Shown piece after piece: positions 22,994-35,580 of a stretch of DNA of 64,000 bases. The notes beneath the pieces were generated by a model, which saw only the letters and a list, made by a program, of their open reading frames with translations, was not told where the DNA came from and ran no database searches. A program made the position numbers and the translations under genes. Location: assembly GCF_963678635.1 (NCBI RefSeq), contig NC_087069.1, positions 2,740,166 to 2,804,165 of the forward strand, given 5' to 3'. Source of the DNA: Symsagittifera roscoffensis (taxonomy: Eukaryota; Xenacoelomorpha; Acoela; Convolutidae). Positions within the stretch are counted from its first letter, which is position 1, and the number at the start of each line of letters is the position of its first letter.

Positions 22994-23707
22994 TTGTTCG
23001 AGTTTCTAGAAAAACCCACGCTAGAGCAATTGGAAATGGATAAACCAATATTACCAGAAATTGAACAGTTAAGGGGGAAGGTATCAGATGAACAGCTCGA
23101 AGCAATCAAGGACGTTCATGATAGGAATCAGGATGTATTTTCGAGACATAAGGCAGACATTGGAAGCTGCAACTTTGTTGAACATGAAAAAGAGTTAGAA
23201 GAATTGGCGGTGCCACATAGGGAGGGGGCGAGTTGTATGACCTCAAACAAATATGATGATTGTAGAAAAGAGATAGAGACCCTACTAGAGTATGACAGGA
23301 TAGAACCATCCAAATCACCGTGGGCGTGTGGAGTAATGATGGCTAAGAAGAAAGGAGACCAAATTAGGTTTTGTGACTTTCGATATCCGAACTCCGTCAC
23401 GGTGAAGGATGCCTATCCCATACCTAGGATAGATGAATGTCTCTCAAAATTAGATGACGCGAAATTTTTCACAACTCTTGTTCTAGGGTCGGCTTTTTGG
23501 CAGGTACCACTGAGGAAGCAAGACAGAGACACGACGGGTTTTGCATGCGAACTGGGGTTGTTTCAAAGGAAGAGGATGCTCCTTGGCCTCTGCAATGCGA
23601 CAGCCACCTTCCAACGAAGGAGGAGAATCGACGAAACTATAAGAGTATCCTTTCTGGGCACGTTGCCAGAGGAGGAATGGGAGAGATACCAAAGTGAAAT
23701 GGAGTGA
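22994..23707 (+). pseudogene. Truncated reverse transcriptase, unit 3, fused to unrelated sequence
   Basis: 237 codons. Residues 1-207 repeat the unit 2 RT through NATATFQR, including the Val in motif A. At 23,618 the sequence switches to RRRIDETIRVSFLGTLPEEE, which is absent from units 1 and 2. YVDD and everything after it in RT is missing. The junction marks the right end of the tandem array. Confidence 0.85.
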
Positions 23708-26700
23708 CTTGGAACCGAGTCGCCTTCATGGAGAAAACTTTGCACGTGATAAGTAGGTACTGTACGCAGTCCTTAATGAAGGTTGGGTTAAATCAACCCA
23801 TCATGCGTGAGATCCTAGAGAAATTGATGGGCCCTACGGGGTCTGACTGAGTCAGTCACGGAGGACAGTGCCGATGATTAGCCGATCACGAAGAAGCAAC
23901 CCGTTAAGGGAGCTAAGAAAGGGCTGAGGAGACTGAAAAGCAAAGTAGGGCGCACAACGGTGAATTCCAGGATGATAAAGTCGAAAACGAATGCAGCAGT
24001 GACCTCGTTAGCAAAAGTATCCCATCCAAACGAAAATGGTATCGTGCGGCACCGAGTGGAGGAGAAAAGGAAAACCTGATACCACCTCTGCTATTGGCCG
24101 GCTTGATCTCAACAGCCTCGAAATCGAGAAAAAGCGTACGAACCCTGTTAGATACGAAACTTGAGATCAGGATTATGGAAGTCAACAGCCAGTGCGGATC
24201 TGGTGGGGTTGGTGACTGCAAGCCCTCGCGAACGAACATGGCACGTATGAAGCTGGAGGGACAACTCGACGTGGTCTAGTACTGTCGGACCACGATACCT
24301 GGTTCAATCCACATGAGAGATCCTGATGCTGGCTATGTGGAGATTCTCAAGGCGAGGAACTTGGCGAGAGGACATTTGATTGCTTGGAGTGAGAAGAATG
24401 CCATGCAAGAAGATCTACAAGGGTTAATGGAGAGCTCCAATCTGAAACGAAAAAAATGGCACTATGATGTCATCGGAGGTAAATGAAAAGGATTAGAGCA
24501 GCTGTTGAAAATCTCTTGTAGGGTCGCCCTCCAGAAATACTTTGATAAGTCTATGAACGCACCTTTAACGGTGATGGCGTGTCTAGCATACCCATGCTTG
24601 AGGACTGAGTGGCAAGAACGGTTGCCATGGTGTCTCATATGAATCAAAAGGTCAGAGTACGAAGCCGGTAAGGAGTTGAGATCGAAGGAACAGGAATTGG
24701 AACTGATGGAGGCGCAGGGAATTTTGATCAGCAGAGACGACTCTGGGATAGCATGGGCTAAACGTACAGATGCTCTTTGTTTGTGAGATCCGTGGTCGAT
24801 CGCATCCCCACTCCTGTGTTAGAAGAATGTATAAAAACCATTCAGCAAAGGGTAATTGCTCGTGAACGGACCTTCCTAAGGGCTCTGCTGGAGTTATACC
24901 AGGACACGCCGCTCTAGATACCGATCAAGGAGTCTAATGATACAGAGAGCTACTGTAGATTGGAGGAGGTGAGGAGACACTCCAGTAAAGAACTTAAAGT
25001 GAATCGTGAATCAATTGAGAGAGCCAGATATCCAAAGGATTACGCGACCTTGGGCAAACTTAAATCATTTCAGTACGTGTCAGGTATACTCCGAATGGCG
25101 TATAACCCCTTTGTGGATGAGGAAGCCAGAGATGCGTGTTTTGACTTCGAACAGGGCATAGTCTTCGAATTCTGGGTCGAAAGAGTGAAGGAGATTGGCC
25201 TGCTGACAGTCCAAGATTAAGAATCATCTTAGAGGAACGAGTGGTCGAACCTCGGCTCCGGAGCTGAAAGGGCAAGTGAGCTTTGAGTGCGGTTCATGGG
25301 ACGGTCCCTTAAAGTAACCATGTGGGAGCTCATGAAGCCTTCATGGTGCCCACACCCAAACGCCGGTTTGATATGGGATATGGCGGCAGACGTCGCACTA
25401 GAGTTGGATGATGACGGAAGTCTGGACGATTTGGCCGTGATACACCACCTATTGGCTCTCAAAATAATGAAGCAGGATGACAGATTAACCACGGAACCGT
25501 CCGAGGGGAAGTAATTGGATGAAGAAGGGCACTTGCCCAGCTTCCAGGTGTGGGATGGCAGGAAACGTGTGTGGACAGCACTGCTGAGTGAACAGCACTG
25601 CCAGTAGGCCAAATTGTACGGAACATTGGGTATGTCGGACAAAAGTGAGATGGAATTGTTTGCGGATTGTCATGGAGTATCGAAGGTGAACCTGATGACC
25701 GCCTTGGAGTTTTACAGCATGGTCAGCTCGATTGAGTCATTGGAACGCCTGGAGCGTGCCCATCAGCTGGTCATATCCTTAGGTGTGCAAGTGTTCCCTG
25801 GAGCGTTACAGACGGGAAAAAAATTGGAGACTGGCGAGAGGCTCTGGAAAACGAGATGAAGCTGAAAGATGGTGAAGCATATCATAGACATACTGGCTCA
25901 AAATTTCTTGTGAGTTCAAGTTCTGCGCAATACTGCAATAGTAATTATCCTACGCACATGCTGGTGTTAGATGCGAGATCACAACAGGTGTTGATCGATC
26001 AACTTTTCTCAGTACCGAAATGCGTCAAATTGGCCAGAATGTCGGAGAGGTCGTATGAATTGTTAACTAAGATCAGTTGGACTGTCCCGGCGAGATCAGA
26101 AGGCGATTTGCAAGACGTAGTGGTGAAAACTTTATGAAGTTGACTGAGCGTAAGGTGAGTGAATTCCAGAAAAAGAAGGCGAGAGGAACAATACCGACCT
26201 AATTACCTATCATAGATGAAAACGACGGAATGCGTCAGATCATGATCGCAGTAGAATCGCTGCTAGAAGCTTCAGGATACCTGGAGAAACATTTTGATGA
26301 CCCATGGGGAGTATCCCTACCACTGTCTGGCTCAGACGTTAAGCTACCCCAAACGCCGAAACTTGATGTTAGTTGGGGACGTGGAGGAGTTGTTCTATAC
26401 GGGATTGCCTGACCAAACCCAGCTTGTATCGATCTTGGCAGTCAGTGCCATGATTGCGGTGAGGTGGTTGGAAGCCAACGCGGGTGCGAGCGAGCAGGAG
26501 ATGACCGTACCGACACCTAAGCAACTAAGCAACGTGAAAATTATTAGCTTGGATCTTTTCAAGACCACCTGCAAGGTCCTCAGGATACCCAAAGCCATCG
26601 AGAGAATATGGGCGAAGCAACGTCATGGATGTATGAACGTGCGAAGCGTCATATGCCCAGGAACACGGAGCGCAATCATTCCTTCCTGCTAAATATAGGA

Positions 26701-27050
26701 CCGGCAGCCTATAAGAGAGCATTCCTGACGCTCAGGAACGCCGTGACTACTGCTAGGAAACGAGTAGTTGGAACGCCTTGCCCCACGGAGAACGAGAAGG
26801 AGGTCTTACAAGCTGACCTGGAACGGAATGTGACCTATGCTTGCACAATAGCTTCTGTAGGAATCGAGAACGTAGGAAGGTGAACGTGGATCTACTGCCA
26901 TGTTTCAAGCAGAGGTTGCTAGAACGAGAGAGCTGGGGCATGGCCCACAGCTCTGTTGACTTGCTGCAGAAAGTCCTGGAAGACAGCGAGGTAGGTTAAC
27001 CGGAACAGGAAGCGATGGAGTGAGAATTGAAGACGAGACACGGAGCAGAA
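23618..27050 (+). pseudogene. Decayed 3' coding region of copy B, function unknown
   Basis: Plus-strand coding remains in shifting frames. Readable blocks include FMEKTLHVISRYCTQSLMKV (about 23,728), RDPDAGYVEILKARNLARGH (24,315), KELRSKEQELELMEAQGIL (about 24,670), PTPVLEECIKTIQQRVIARE (about 24,810), LKSFQYVSGILRMAYNPFVD (25,060), LMTALEFYSMVSSIESLERL (about 25,690), MRQIMIAVESLLEASGYLE (26,230) and NIGPAAYKRAFLTLRNAVTT (26,690). The last ends with LLERESWGMAHSSVDLLQKV near 26,970. Frequent stops show pseudogenisation. No integrase, envelope or other named domain was recognised. From about 26,101 it is duplicated at 37,583. Confidence 0.5.
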
Positions 27051-28402
27051 GTGGAGAGAAGTGAAAAATTAATTGTTTTAGTGCGTTAAAACTTGAACGA
27101 ATCAACCAAGATTGATTAATGAAACTTTTAAACTCTTTGGTTTGTTGATGTTTGGTCAGACCAGACTTTGAAATTTTAGGAGTTTCTATTAAAATGGTTG
27201 AAGTGTAATGGAAAGTCTTAGTTTATTGCTATTTATTGATGCAGGACTTAGGTGAGTATATTAACCTATTTAAAACTGTTTGAATTGTTTTTACTTGTGT
27301 AGGACACATCTTCACTTTGTCGCAAACTGGTAGGGTTTGGGTACGCTCGCTCGAGGAGGGTGTGTACCTGATTACCTTTCCTAGCCAGAGAGTTTCGTTG
27401 TTTTAATATTGAGGACAAAAACATATATGAACAATAAAACTTTGTGAGTGACACTAAGTTAACTTTAACGGGGGTGTGGCCGTGCCACGTCCCAAATCTT
27501 TTTAAATCAGCAAGAGCGAATAAAATTTTAAATTGACATGACGTAAGAAGGCAGAAAAGAAATTTTATCTAGGACACTCCTCATGGAGCATATTTTGTTA
27601 AAATCTTGAAGGTAAGAGGCATCGAAGCCATTTGTGACACGCGGTGAGTTGGGGTGACCTGGATAAAAAATAATTTCTGATGCGATTTGTAAGTTGATGA
27701 TACAACACTGGATCACCACTCGAAGAAAACCCAGAGTTATGCGTTCAATGGTGATATTAAACGGACTGTCCGGGTAGTATATGCCATTCCCCCGGATTGG
27801 CACAGTGGAACCCTCCGACAAGAACCAAAAAAGGCATTATCGACATAAGCATCGAAATCGTTAGGAAAGGTAGGGTAGGATTATTTTGACGAAAAAAGGA
27901 GAAAAAAGAACACAACCGAAGTGAAAAGACGAAAGACAATCTTAAGAAAATAAGAGAAAACGAAGCCTCTTATCGTGACGACCAGACACGATATGACGCT
28001 TAGCTGAAGTGTATCAGAAAAAAGGAAGGTCCAGTGGGACATCCGATGCGGATCCATACCCTCCCGTAACACGAGGTTAGAGAGATAACGACCTTATCTC
28101 TGATGGAAGACGGAATTGGATGTGCGGTGCCTAGAGACTGTTGTATACTGTGAGAAACCATTAAACGCATATTCTTAGACGCATATTCTTAGATTTGAGA
28201 AGAATCAACCTAAGAATCACGTTATTTCAAATACGCTCAAGTAATTCAAATTCAGAAACTCACGGCTTCTAGACAATCAATTTGAATCTAACTCCATCAA
28301 TGCACTTACGTAAATTAAACAAGAGTCTGAAGTTTTATAACACCTGAGTAAGTTTTATTAAACTTAAGTTGGTCGATGGACCATCAGATCGAAATATTGG
28401 GA
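27051..28402. other. Non-coding 3' flank of retroelement copy B
   Basis: No supported gene. It follows the last coding-like block of copy B and may contain its 3' untranslated region or LTR, but no matching 5' LTR was found. It contains a 14-bp direct repeat (ACGCATATTCTTAG twice, about 28,166-28,194) and one CCCCCGGATTGGC motif near 27,790 that recalls the leader repeats. It is repeated at about 38,511-39,850. Confidence 0.4.
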
Positions 28403-30061
28403 TGGTTTGTCCTTACTGCTAGTAGAAAACCCATGCTTGCCATCCTTGCCCATGATGTTGTTCATTTCCTCTATGATCTTTTCCAGAGCGCGAGAAGCGA
28501 CATGAACAACGAGTTCTCTCGATACTTCGATACTGGTAGTCCGACAACAGCCCGCCGTGGTTTTTTATTGCCTTTTCAACACCCTCCCATTTAGACGTAC
28601 TCCGGACGAATAGGAAAAAAACGACCCTTGTAACCGAATAAACTAAGCAAACTTTTAACCGAATAAAGTAAACAAAACACAAGCGAAACAAGGCTTTGCA
28701 TTCATGCAATACAACACATATATAGCAAGAGAAACTGACCGACAGGTATAGAGACGATACTGTAGAAAAATTCACAAAAGTTCGAATGCCGCTTTTAGAA
28801 ATTATCCATCATTTTTCTTGATTTTCATGTGAATTAGGTTTTATTTGAGGAAAATGCGCCAGCAATAAGGGCATTTGAGAGTTTAATAAACATCGGAGTA
28901 AAACTTACAAAGCAGCAAAAAGCGGAAAACTCTTTAGCAGGGAAAACTCTTTAACTCAAAAAATAACTAATGTGCCCAACCTCAACAGAATCAGATAAAA
29001 ACTTATTGCTCTCAAACTATTTGTAAAGATGCGTCTAAGTTGATATATGAATGTAAAGGTTTTTCTATTTGAAATAAAACCCATATTTTTGAAAAATTGT
29101 ACTGATAATACAACTTTCATTTATCAAAACAAAAGCACGACAAAAACTAGTACGAAAACCATAAGTTCGAAAAAAATCTACTTCGAAAAAAGTATTTTGA
29201 AAAATTAGTCAGGCCTAAAAAAGACTCCACTTAATAACAATCTAAGGATTAAACATTTATAATGAAATAGTAGACAAACAAACGTTTTCGCACATTTTCG
29301 CACATTCAGCTTGAAGTATTTTAACTTATATCAACTGAATGTTCAAAAATCATAAAAAGTGTCAAACCCAGTATTCACAAAAATCAATTTATTCAAACTT
29401 TACATAACATCTGCTAGGTAATCAATTTTCACAGGTTATTAAAAACATCCACAGCTCTTCCTTTTGTTTTTTTTTTTTTCAGTATTAATTTATAAAAGTA
29501 GAAAGATTTTCTAACGCTTTCGGTGTTTTAATATTGGACTGTAAAAAATGATGAAATCTAGTGGCTGCTTGAAGCAATTTCTCAAAGTGACCTTTGAACA
29601 GTGCTCAGTATATCATTAATCCAGCGGAGGAAAAGTTTTCTTCCTCGCTTTGCAGTACCAGGCCGATTCAATTACTATTCGGTAATTCGCGTTTGATCTA
29701 TTTCCGCAATAAACGCAATATCAGATCAAGCATCTCTTCCACAGTAACTCGTTAGCCTGTAGATAATTTTTTTGTTGAATTAAGGGTACAACTCACTACA
29801 ATTATTTGTGATAGTAGTCAATTCAAAATTTTCTTTTTCAAGTACATATTTAAATACTCGTCGAGCCAAAAACTTGCTATACGGCAAAAAAATAGTGCTG
29901 AGGGCTAATCCAAATTTTCAGGCAAACTGAAAATCATTGCAATTAAATTGCACCTGACTGACGGCCAATATTACTAATATTTTTTGACTTCTTGTAATTG
30001 CCGGTGGTGAGACCCCTTGTAGTGTTATAGTTTGATCAAATTCAAGCTTTTCAATGCACTA

Positions 30062-30240
30062 TTTGCAGCACCAAGTCATTTTCGATAATCATTTTACTCC
30101 TCAGCCAAGATCCCGCCACAGTGCTTGCGATACCATTTCAAATGACCTTCATGTTTACTGTCTTAAAAATCATCTTTCTTTTGCATTTTGAGCACTTTCC
30201 GTTTTCAGCACTTTGCTCAAGCCTATCCGGCCAAAAAAAA
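30062..30240. repeat. Dispersed repeat, member 1
   Basis: Similar, with mismatches, to 32,508-32,660. Both contain CATTTTACTCCTCA, then GAGATC or AAGATC, CCACA, and later CTTTTGCATTTTGAGC or CTTTTGCGTTTTGAGC. Counterparts exist in duplication copy 2 at about 42,773 and 45,430. Confidence 0.6.
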
Positions 30241-32507
30241 GATGCGTTGACGAGATGGTGTAGTCTTATCCAAAATTACTCTGCGCGAAGACCAACCTGG
30301 ACCTAAACTCATCTGATGCATCCAATGAGTCTCAAGCAGACCTAACACTAACTTAGTTTTTGAAGAAATAATCAAACAAAATAAGATCAAAAAGACAATT
30401 CCTACAAAATTGTTTTTCAAGGTAACGTAACGCAATTTCTTAATCTGCGTTGCAACAATCATGCGTAATCGCAAAACCCTCCAAAACCAAGCAAGAAACC
30501 AAAAAACACAAAACTTTGAGATAAGATATTTTTTTCCGATTGCGAAAATCATCCATAAAAAGCAAACAACTAAAAAAATCAATTATAACGAAAACCAGTA
30601 CTGACATACATTTGAAATCAACCTATGAGGCATATTGAAAGTTAAACTCTAACAGTAAAACCACTCCATAGAAAAAGATTCCATTCCATTACGCTGAAAA
30701 ATTACGCTGATAAGTGACCCATTACGCTGAAAAAAAAAATTTTGCCACAATGTCAAAACAAAATCTTTTTGAAAAAAAACAGCCCTTTTAAGTCCAGTAA
30801 CAGTCCTTTTAGGTCCTTTTAGTTACTGAAAAAGTAAAATTCTAGTAATACCTGACCAATATCTAACAAGTCTGTGCAACATAACCTCCCATTAACCTCA
30901 CAACCTCAGTTCACAATCGAGTTTCAATCACCAGACCTAAATTATCAAATCCCATATAAAATACAAAAATTGACCAGTAAAAAAAGACGTTCAAAAATTT
31001 TCGTAGAATTTGTTAAATAAAACAACATCAAAAAATTAAAACGACAAGCAAAGTCAATTTTTATGAATGATGTTTTTGCATTATCTTATATTGCTTAATC
31101 GTGGACCGAGACGAAACAATTTTTTTTGTATCACCACCACAAGTATGACGTCATACAGCAGAAAAAAAAAGAAATCAAATTGTCTTCAATATTGTTTTCA
31201 AATTGTTTTCAATTGAATAAATCCTTATCGCAATGCCAGTAACAACAAAACAAAGTATCTCACCAATTTATCCTGCATTTACAACACCACAAACAAAAAA
31301 CACACCGTTCCAAAATTCAAAATTAAAATCAACAGATAAACCAACTCCCATTGGCAGATATTCATCTAAGAGAAAAAATTTCCTATTGAAACTCTGATAA
31401 TTATAATTTAAACTATCAAAAAGTTTGAGTATTCAAAAAATATTTGAGTATAACACTGAATTTTGAGAATAATGTTTTTTTTTATGTTTAGAACAACGAA
31501 GTACCTGATTGATATATATTTGCTTAGTGCAAGGGTGAAAATTAATTGATATGGTTTATGAAAAAAAACAATCTAATAAGAATTTGACTCTTTTGGAACT
31601 ATGTGCTTTGTCAGCTTTGGGAAAAAAATGTTATAGAACACATTACAAGGCAAATAAATGTTTCGATGCAAAACTTTTCAAAAATAAAAACCAATCAAAT
31701 TTAAGCCCTATTACTTAAAAATAGTACTACTTAATGTCTAAAAACTTCTGGTTTTTTTTTATTTTACTTAACCTTTTCTTATTGTTTTTTTCGAATTTAA
31801 AATTTTTTTGATTAACCTCTACTGCAGAACTTCTTTCTTGTGTTGATCCCAAGCCAGTTATCCTTTATGCACCGCTTTCAATGTTAGGAAGTATGATAAT
31901 GTGTTCGACTGATTTATGATCTCCCAAAATGACTGAGCAAGGATTGCATCCTCTCCACACTGCCATTTGCGTATGATAAGTGGAGTTTTTTTGTCGTGAT
32001 CTTCAATCTTTGAGGCTAGATATAGAACAGTCTGTACAATATACGTGGAATAAAACTCACCACAAGGCAATTTGTAGTCCATAATGATTTTCAAACTAAC
32101 TTGAAAATGACGAACTAAGGGAGGGAATAGCGGTGTTCGTTTTCATTCGTAAACACAATTGGTGCATTGGTGACGCTGCGCACCTTGTTTGGCAACAATT
32201 GGTTTTTGTATTATAGATATTGAGGCTTGATCGTTGGTTGTTCGTACAACTTAGAAGCGTGCCTGTATGCATTGGTTTTTGATGCCATCTACATATATAA
32301 ATAAAACTAACTAGATCAAGTCACCGTTCTCGATCGTTGTTTGAACTTTCAAATGTAGTTTATGTTGCAATTTAATGACGGTTTGCATTACCGCGTGGAG
32401 ATTGCATTTTGCTGCACTCAAAAAATCATCTACATATCGTAGGAAAAGCTTCAGACTTGTTATTATAGTCTAATCACGTTCACGCCTTTCATTGCCCTAT
32501 TTTGAGA

Positions 32508-32660
32508 ACCAAATCATTTTTGATTTTCATTTTACTCCTCATCCGAGATCCGGCCACATTGTTTATGATACTAATTCAAACAACCTTCACTTTCCATTGT
32601 CTTCGTTTTAAAAATCACCCTTCTTTTGCGTTTTGAGCGCTTTCTGTTCTCGTCCTCTAA
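32508..32660. repeat. Dispersed repeat, member 2
   Basis: Diverged direct copy of 30,062-30,240, about 2.45 kb away, sharing CATTTTACTCCTCA, TTAAAAATCA and TTTTGAGCGCTTTC-type blocks. Confidence 0.6.
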
Positions 32661-33513
32661 GATATCAACCTTTTTCATGGATGTCCATAGCCAGAATCTT
32701 CTCATATTCTTTCATGAGAATTTGATGTGATGCATAAAAGGCCAATTTATCCTCTCAACCTTGCGTATAACCCATCTTGAACATCATCCCTTTTGTTAAT
32801 CTCTTTAAAAATGTTTTTTTTTTGCGATTGTTTCAAAAATGATCAAACTTCTTTTTATCTAAAATTTAATCAGTGACTGGTGGATCAGATGGTGATGTCG
32901 GCAACATGGGACATGAAAACAATTCCACATAGCCTTTGAAAGCTACCTACTTAATCATAGCCGGAAATGACCAGAAAATAAAGGCTAACTTCGCAACGTA
33001 GGGTATAGCCATCAAGTTAAAAACATCGAAAGTTCAAATTGAGTCTTTCATGCTTAGTTTTGCCTGAGAAACTGAAAATTTAAAATTTTGCCGGATAAAC
33101 TGAAAAAAATGCATGCTCACTCTAAGTTGCAATTAAGCAAAGATGGGAACTTCAGGTTTAAGACCCTTTTCCCTTGGCCTAAATTTGCCCACAAAACACT
33201 TTCAGAAACTCTGTAACAAAATTAACAAAATTTGAAAATTTGATAAACTAATCAATTCACTCAATTACATGTAGATAAATTATTTTTCTGGATTTGATTC
33301 TAAACTTGTTAATTTGTCTTGAATCCTACATTTAATTATTTGAGAACGTTTTATCTGATTATGTTGTTAAGATGACGTGAGTTCTTTTTCGATCCACCTG
33401 AAACGGATTACACACACATTGGCTAAAAAATAAACATTAGGTTCCCAGTCCCGTTTTTGTGGCGTTCGTTCTAGATACGTTGAGTCCTGACCGAGGCAAA
33501 GACTTTTATCCCG

Positions 33514-33647
33514 AGCGAGAAAGATATAGAGAGAGACAGAGAAACACAGAGAGAGAGAGATGAGAGAGAGAAAAAAAGAGGAGAGAGAGAGGGAGCAGAG
33601 AGAGAGAGAGAGAGAGAGAAATAGAGGAGAGAGAGAGAGAGAGAGAT
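33514..33647. repeat. GA-rich microsatellite, duplication copy 1
   Basis: Imperfect (GA)n with AAA, ACAC and GGAG interruptions, about 134 bp. Minus-strand ORFs rich in Ser/Leu across it are repeat artefacts. The copy 2 equivalent (46,441-46,525) is about 50 bp shorter. Confidence 0.9.
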
Positions 33648-34167
33648 ACGACAATACATAGACACTAATTTTGAAAGGCTCTCTAATTACAAATGTGCAA
33701 ACAGCACAAATTTTGTGATTTTTTTTTGGTTTGAAAGTGGGTGTTAATTGAGTTTCCATGGGTTTCCATGAAAGTGGGTGTTAATTGGGTTTCTATTGTC
33801 CCAGTTTTCTCCATATAAGTTAGTTTTAAGAAAAAAGTGTCAAAACCTGAGAATAAAATCAATTTTAACATATAGGGAAAATTACATCAAGCTTTATTTT
33901 TAAGAGTCGATGAACGTTGTTTAGAATCTAATTTAAGTCGTGATGGTTTCTTTTCAGGAAAAAAAGTTTAAGTTTGTTCAAGCTCAATTGTGATTTTCGC
34001 GGTTTGACTTTTGATTTCTTTTAAAGTTCAGTTCTTTTCCTTTGTTGAAAAGAAGACAAAATCGCCATTTTTGAACGTGAAAAATGCAAAGGCCACAAAA
34101 AAGGTGATTAAAATCTAATTTCGTAGGTGGATTCATATTTCCAGCGGAATAAGAAGTTTGTCTTTTG

Positions 34168-35580
34168 ATGCAGTTTTCTCGGCTCTTTCCCCCCCCCCCC
34201 CCACCTGCAAATTTTTACATGTAACTTTAATGACCACATTGTTCAATTGTTATGAAAATTTACATACAGACTAATAAGGCCACGACAAACATATTTGGTC
34301 TTGATACTCAACCTCGTAAAACCACTCGTTACACTAATATATTGAAGCTCGTGTGAGGTGGGGGGAAAAGGAAAAAGAGCCGTTTTCTCAAATTGGGTTA
34401 ATTTATCAAAAAACTGTCAATCATAAGTTTTCTAGAAGTTCAAAGAGCTTTAAGGCCATCTGTTTTTCTCTTAAAAATTCCAAGTTTGATTTTTTTTTGA
34501 AAAAATTGTAAATTATTTTTTTGTTTCTTCGCGTTCATTGACTTTTTTCCAATTGTCATTTGGCTATGTTTAACTGTTTATGTTATTCATCAATTTGCAA
34601 CTAATTTTTTATTGGTCTCGCTGTTGCCACGCCTGCCGTTGTCACTGGGTATATTAATTTATGTCGCCATTTCAATCGATCTGACAGCTTCATTTGCTTC
34701 TTAAGCATCAATATTGGCCAAAGTGAGCCAATGTTACAACGAGATAAATATTGAACTTAAAACAAAAATTAGCATATCCTCTGAAAATTTTATGAAGAAT
34801 GGGAGAGGGGGTGGGGTTAGAAATGAACCTGCCATTAAGACAACTTTTAAGGCGATAATTATTTTTTTTAATGGGACCTCAAAATGACGTCACGCATTCT
34901 CCGACTATGCGTCTGCGATAATATAAAGCACTAAATGCGAACGATTTAATTCAAATGTTCCAACACGCAGTTGTACAATTGACGTCACCATTCCCCAGAT
35001 CACCACAATTAGTCTTTATCTGTGCACGAGCGAATATATTCGAGCTGCTCTGCCAATCACTGACTTCTATTAAAAATTCCAACTAGCATTATATCAAAAT
35101 CAGACATCAATTCAAGATCTGACATTTATAGTCAAACTTATAGATTAGTGAAACCAATTGTTGTAAGTTTTTGATTCTGCCCAACCACGACAGAATCAAA
35201 AACTTTAGTAGAAAAATTGTTATAATGCGAATTGAGAATTTTTAGTGAAAATCACTGATTGGTAACTATCTAGAGTTTTCTTTGGAAAAACAAACCCTCT
35301 AACTTGTTTTTTAAACATAGTTTCAGATTATGTTGCATATACGGAGAATAGAAAAAATACTTGAAGCTCTTTTTCCTTCCAACCCCCCTTCCCCCCACCT
35401 CGAAATAGCATGAATTTTTTGGTGTAGCGAGGGGTTTTACAAGATTAAACATGAAGACCAAATATGTTTCTCAGGGTCTAATTAGAACGCATGTCAATTT
35501 TTGTAACATTCGGATAACTTATGAAAATTTGAAGGTTGGGCGAAAATAAAAAGAGCCTCACTTGCAAAAAGAACCATAAA
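34168..35580. repeat. Inverted-repeat (fold-back) element, duplication copy 1
   Basis: The left arm (about 34,168-34,385) and the reverse complement of the right arm (about 35,345-35,580) align with gaps. Shared blocks are GGCTCTTT, TATGAAAATTT, AACATATTTGGTCTT, TCGTAAAACC or TTGTAAAACC, and GAGGTGGGGGGAA followed by GGAAAAAGAGC. The arms enclose about 950 bp of non-coding sequence. This is the layout of a non-autonomous DNA element or fold-back repeat. No transposase or clear target-site duplication was seen. Confidence 0.6.

Larger units (their letters stand above)
12871..23617 (+). repeat. Tandem array of a 5.0-kb retroelement unit (2 full copies plus 718 bp)
   Basis: Unit 1 is 12,871-17,890 (5,020 bp), unit 2 is 17,891-22,899 (5,009 bp), and the truncated unit 3 is 22,900-23,617. 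Each begins ACAAAATTTGTATCTTGAG. The end of region X (GATGATGCCA) joins directly to the next unit start. Differences between units are a few substitutions and small indels, including a 10-bp deletion in unit 2 near 20,236, so identity looks above 99 percent. Each full unit carries RT, RNase H and region X, without Gag or protease. Unit 3 diverges inside RT after CCAACGA. Confidence 0.95.
9420..27050 (+). mobile_element. Ty3/gypsy-type retroelement, copy B, internally amplified
   Basis: Order on the plus strand: Gag (9420-11355), protease (11356-12567), linker, RT and RNase H (12965-14606), an unknown region X (14607-17890), a second RT-RNase H-X unit, a truncated third RT, and further unknown coding remains to about 27,050. 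Protease-RT-RNase H order and RT sequence place it with Ty3/gypsy elements or retroviruses. No integrase HHCC or DDE signature was found on reading the translated pieces. Many stops and frameshifts make it non-autonomous. The 3' end after about 26,101 is duplicated at 37,585. Confidence 0.85.

Noticed and set aside
24780-24850. PTPVLEECI as an RT YPIPRIDECL-like motif (second RT)
   Set aside because: The resemblance is short and no motif A or YxDD follows.
27051-28402. 3' LTR of copy B
   Set aside because: No matching upstream copy and no TG...CA ends with target duplication could be found by eye; described only as flank.
33367-33759. 130-codon minus-strand ORF rich in Ser and Leu
   Set aside because: It is generated by the GA microsatellite and is not kept in copy 2.
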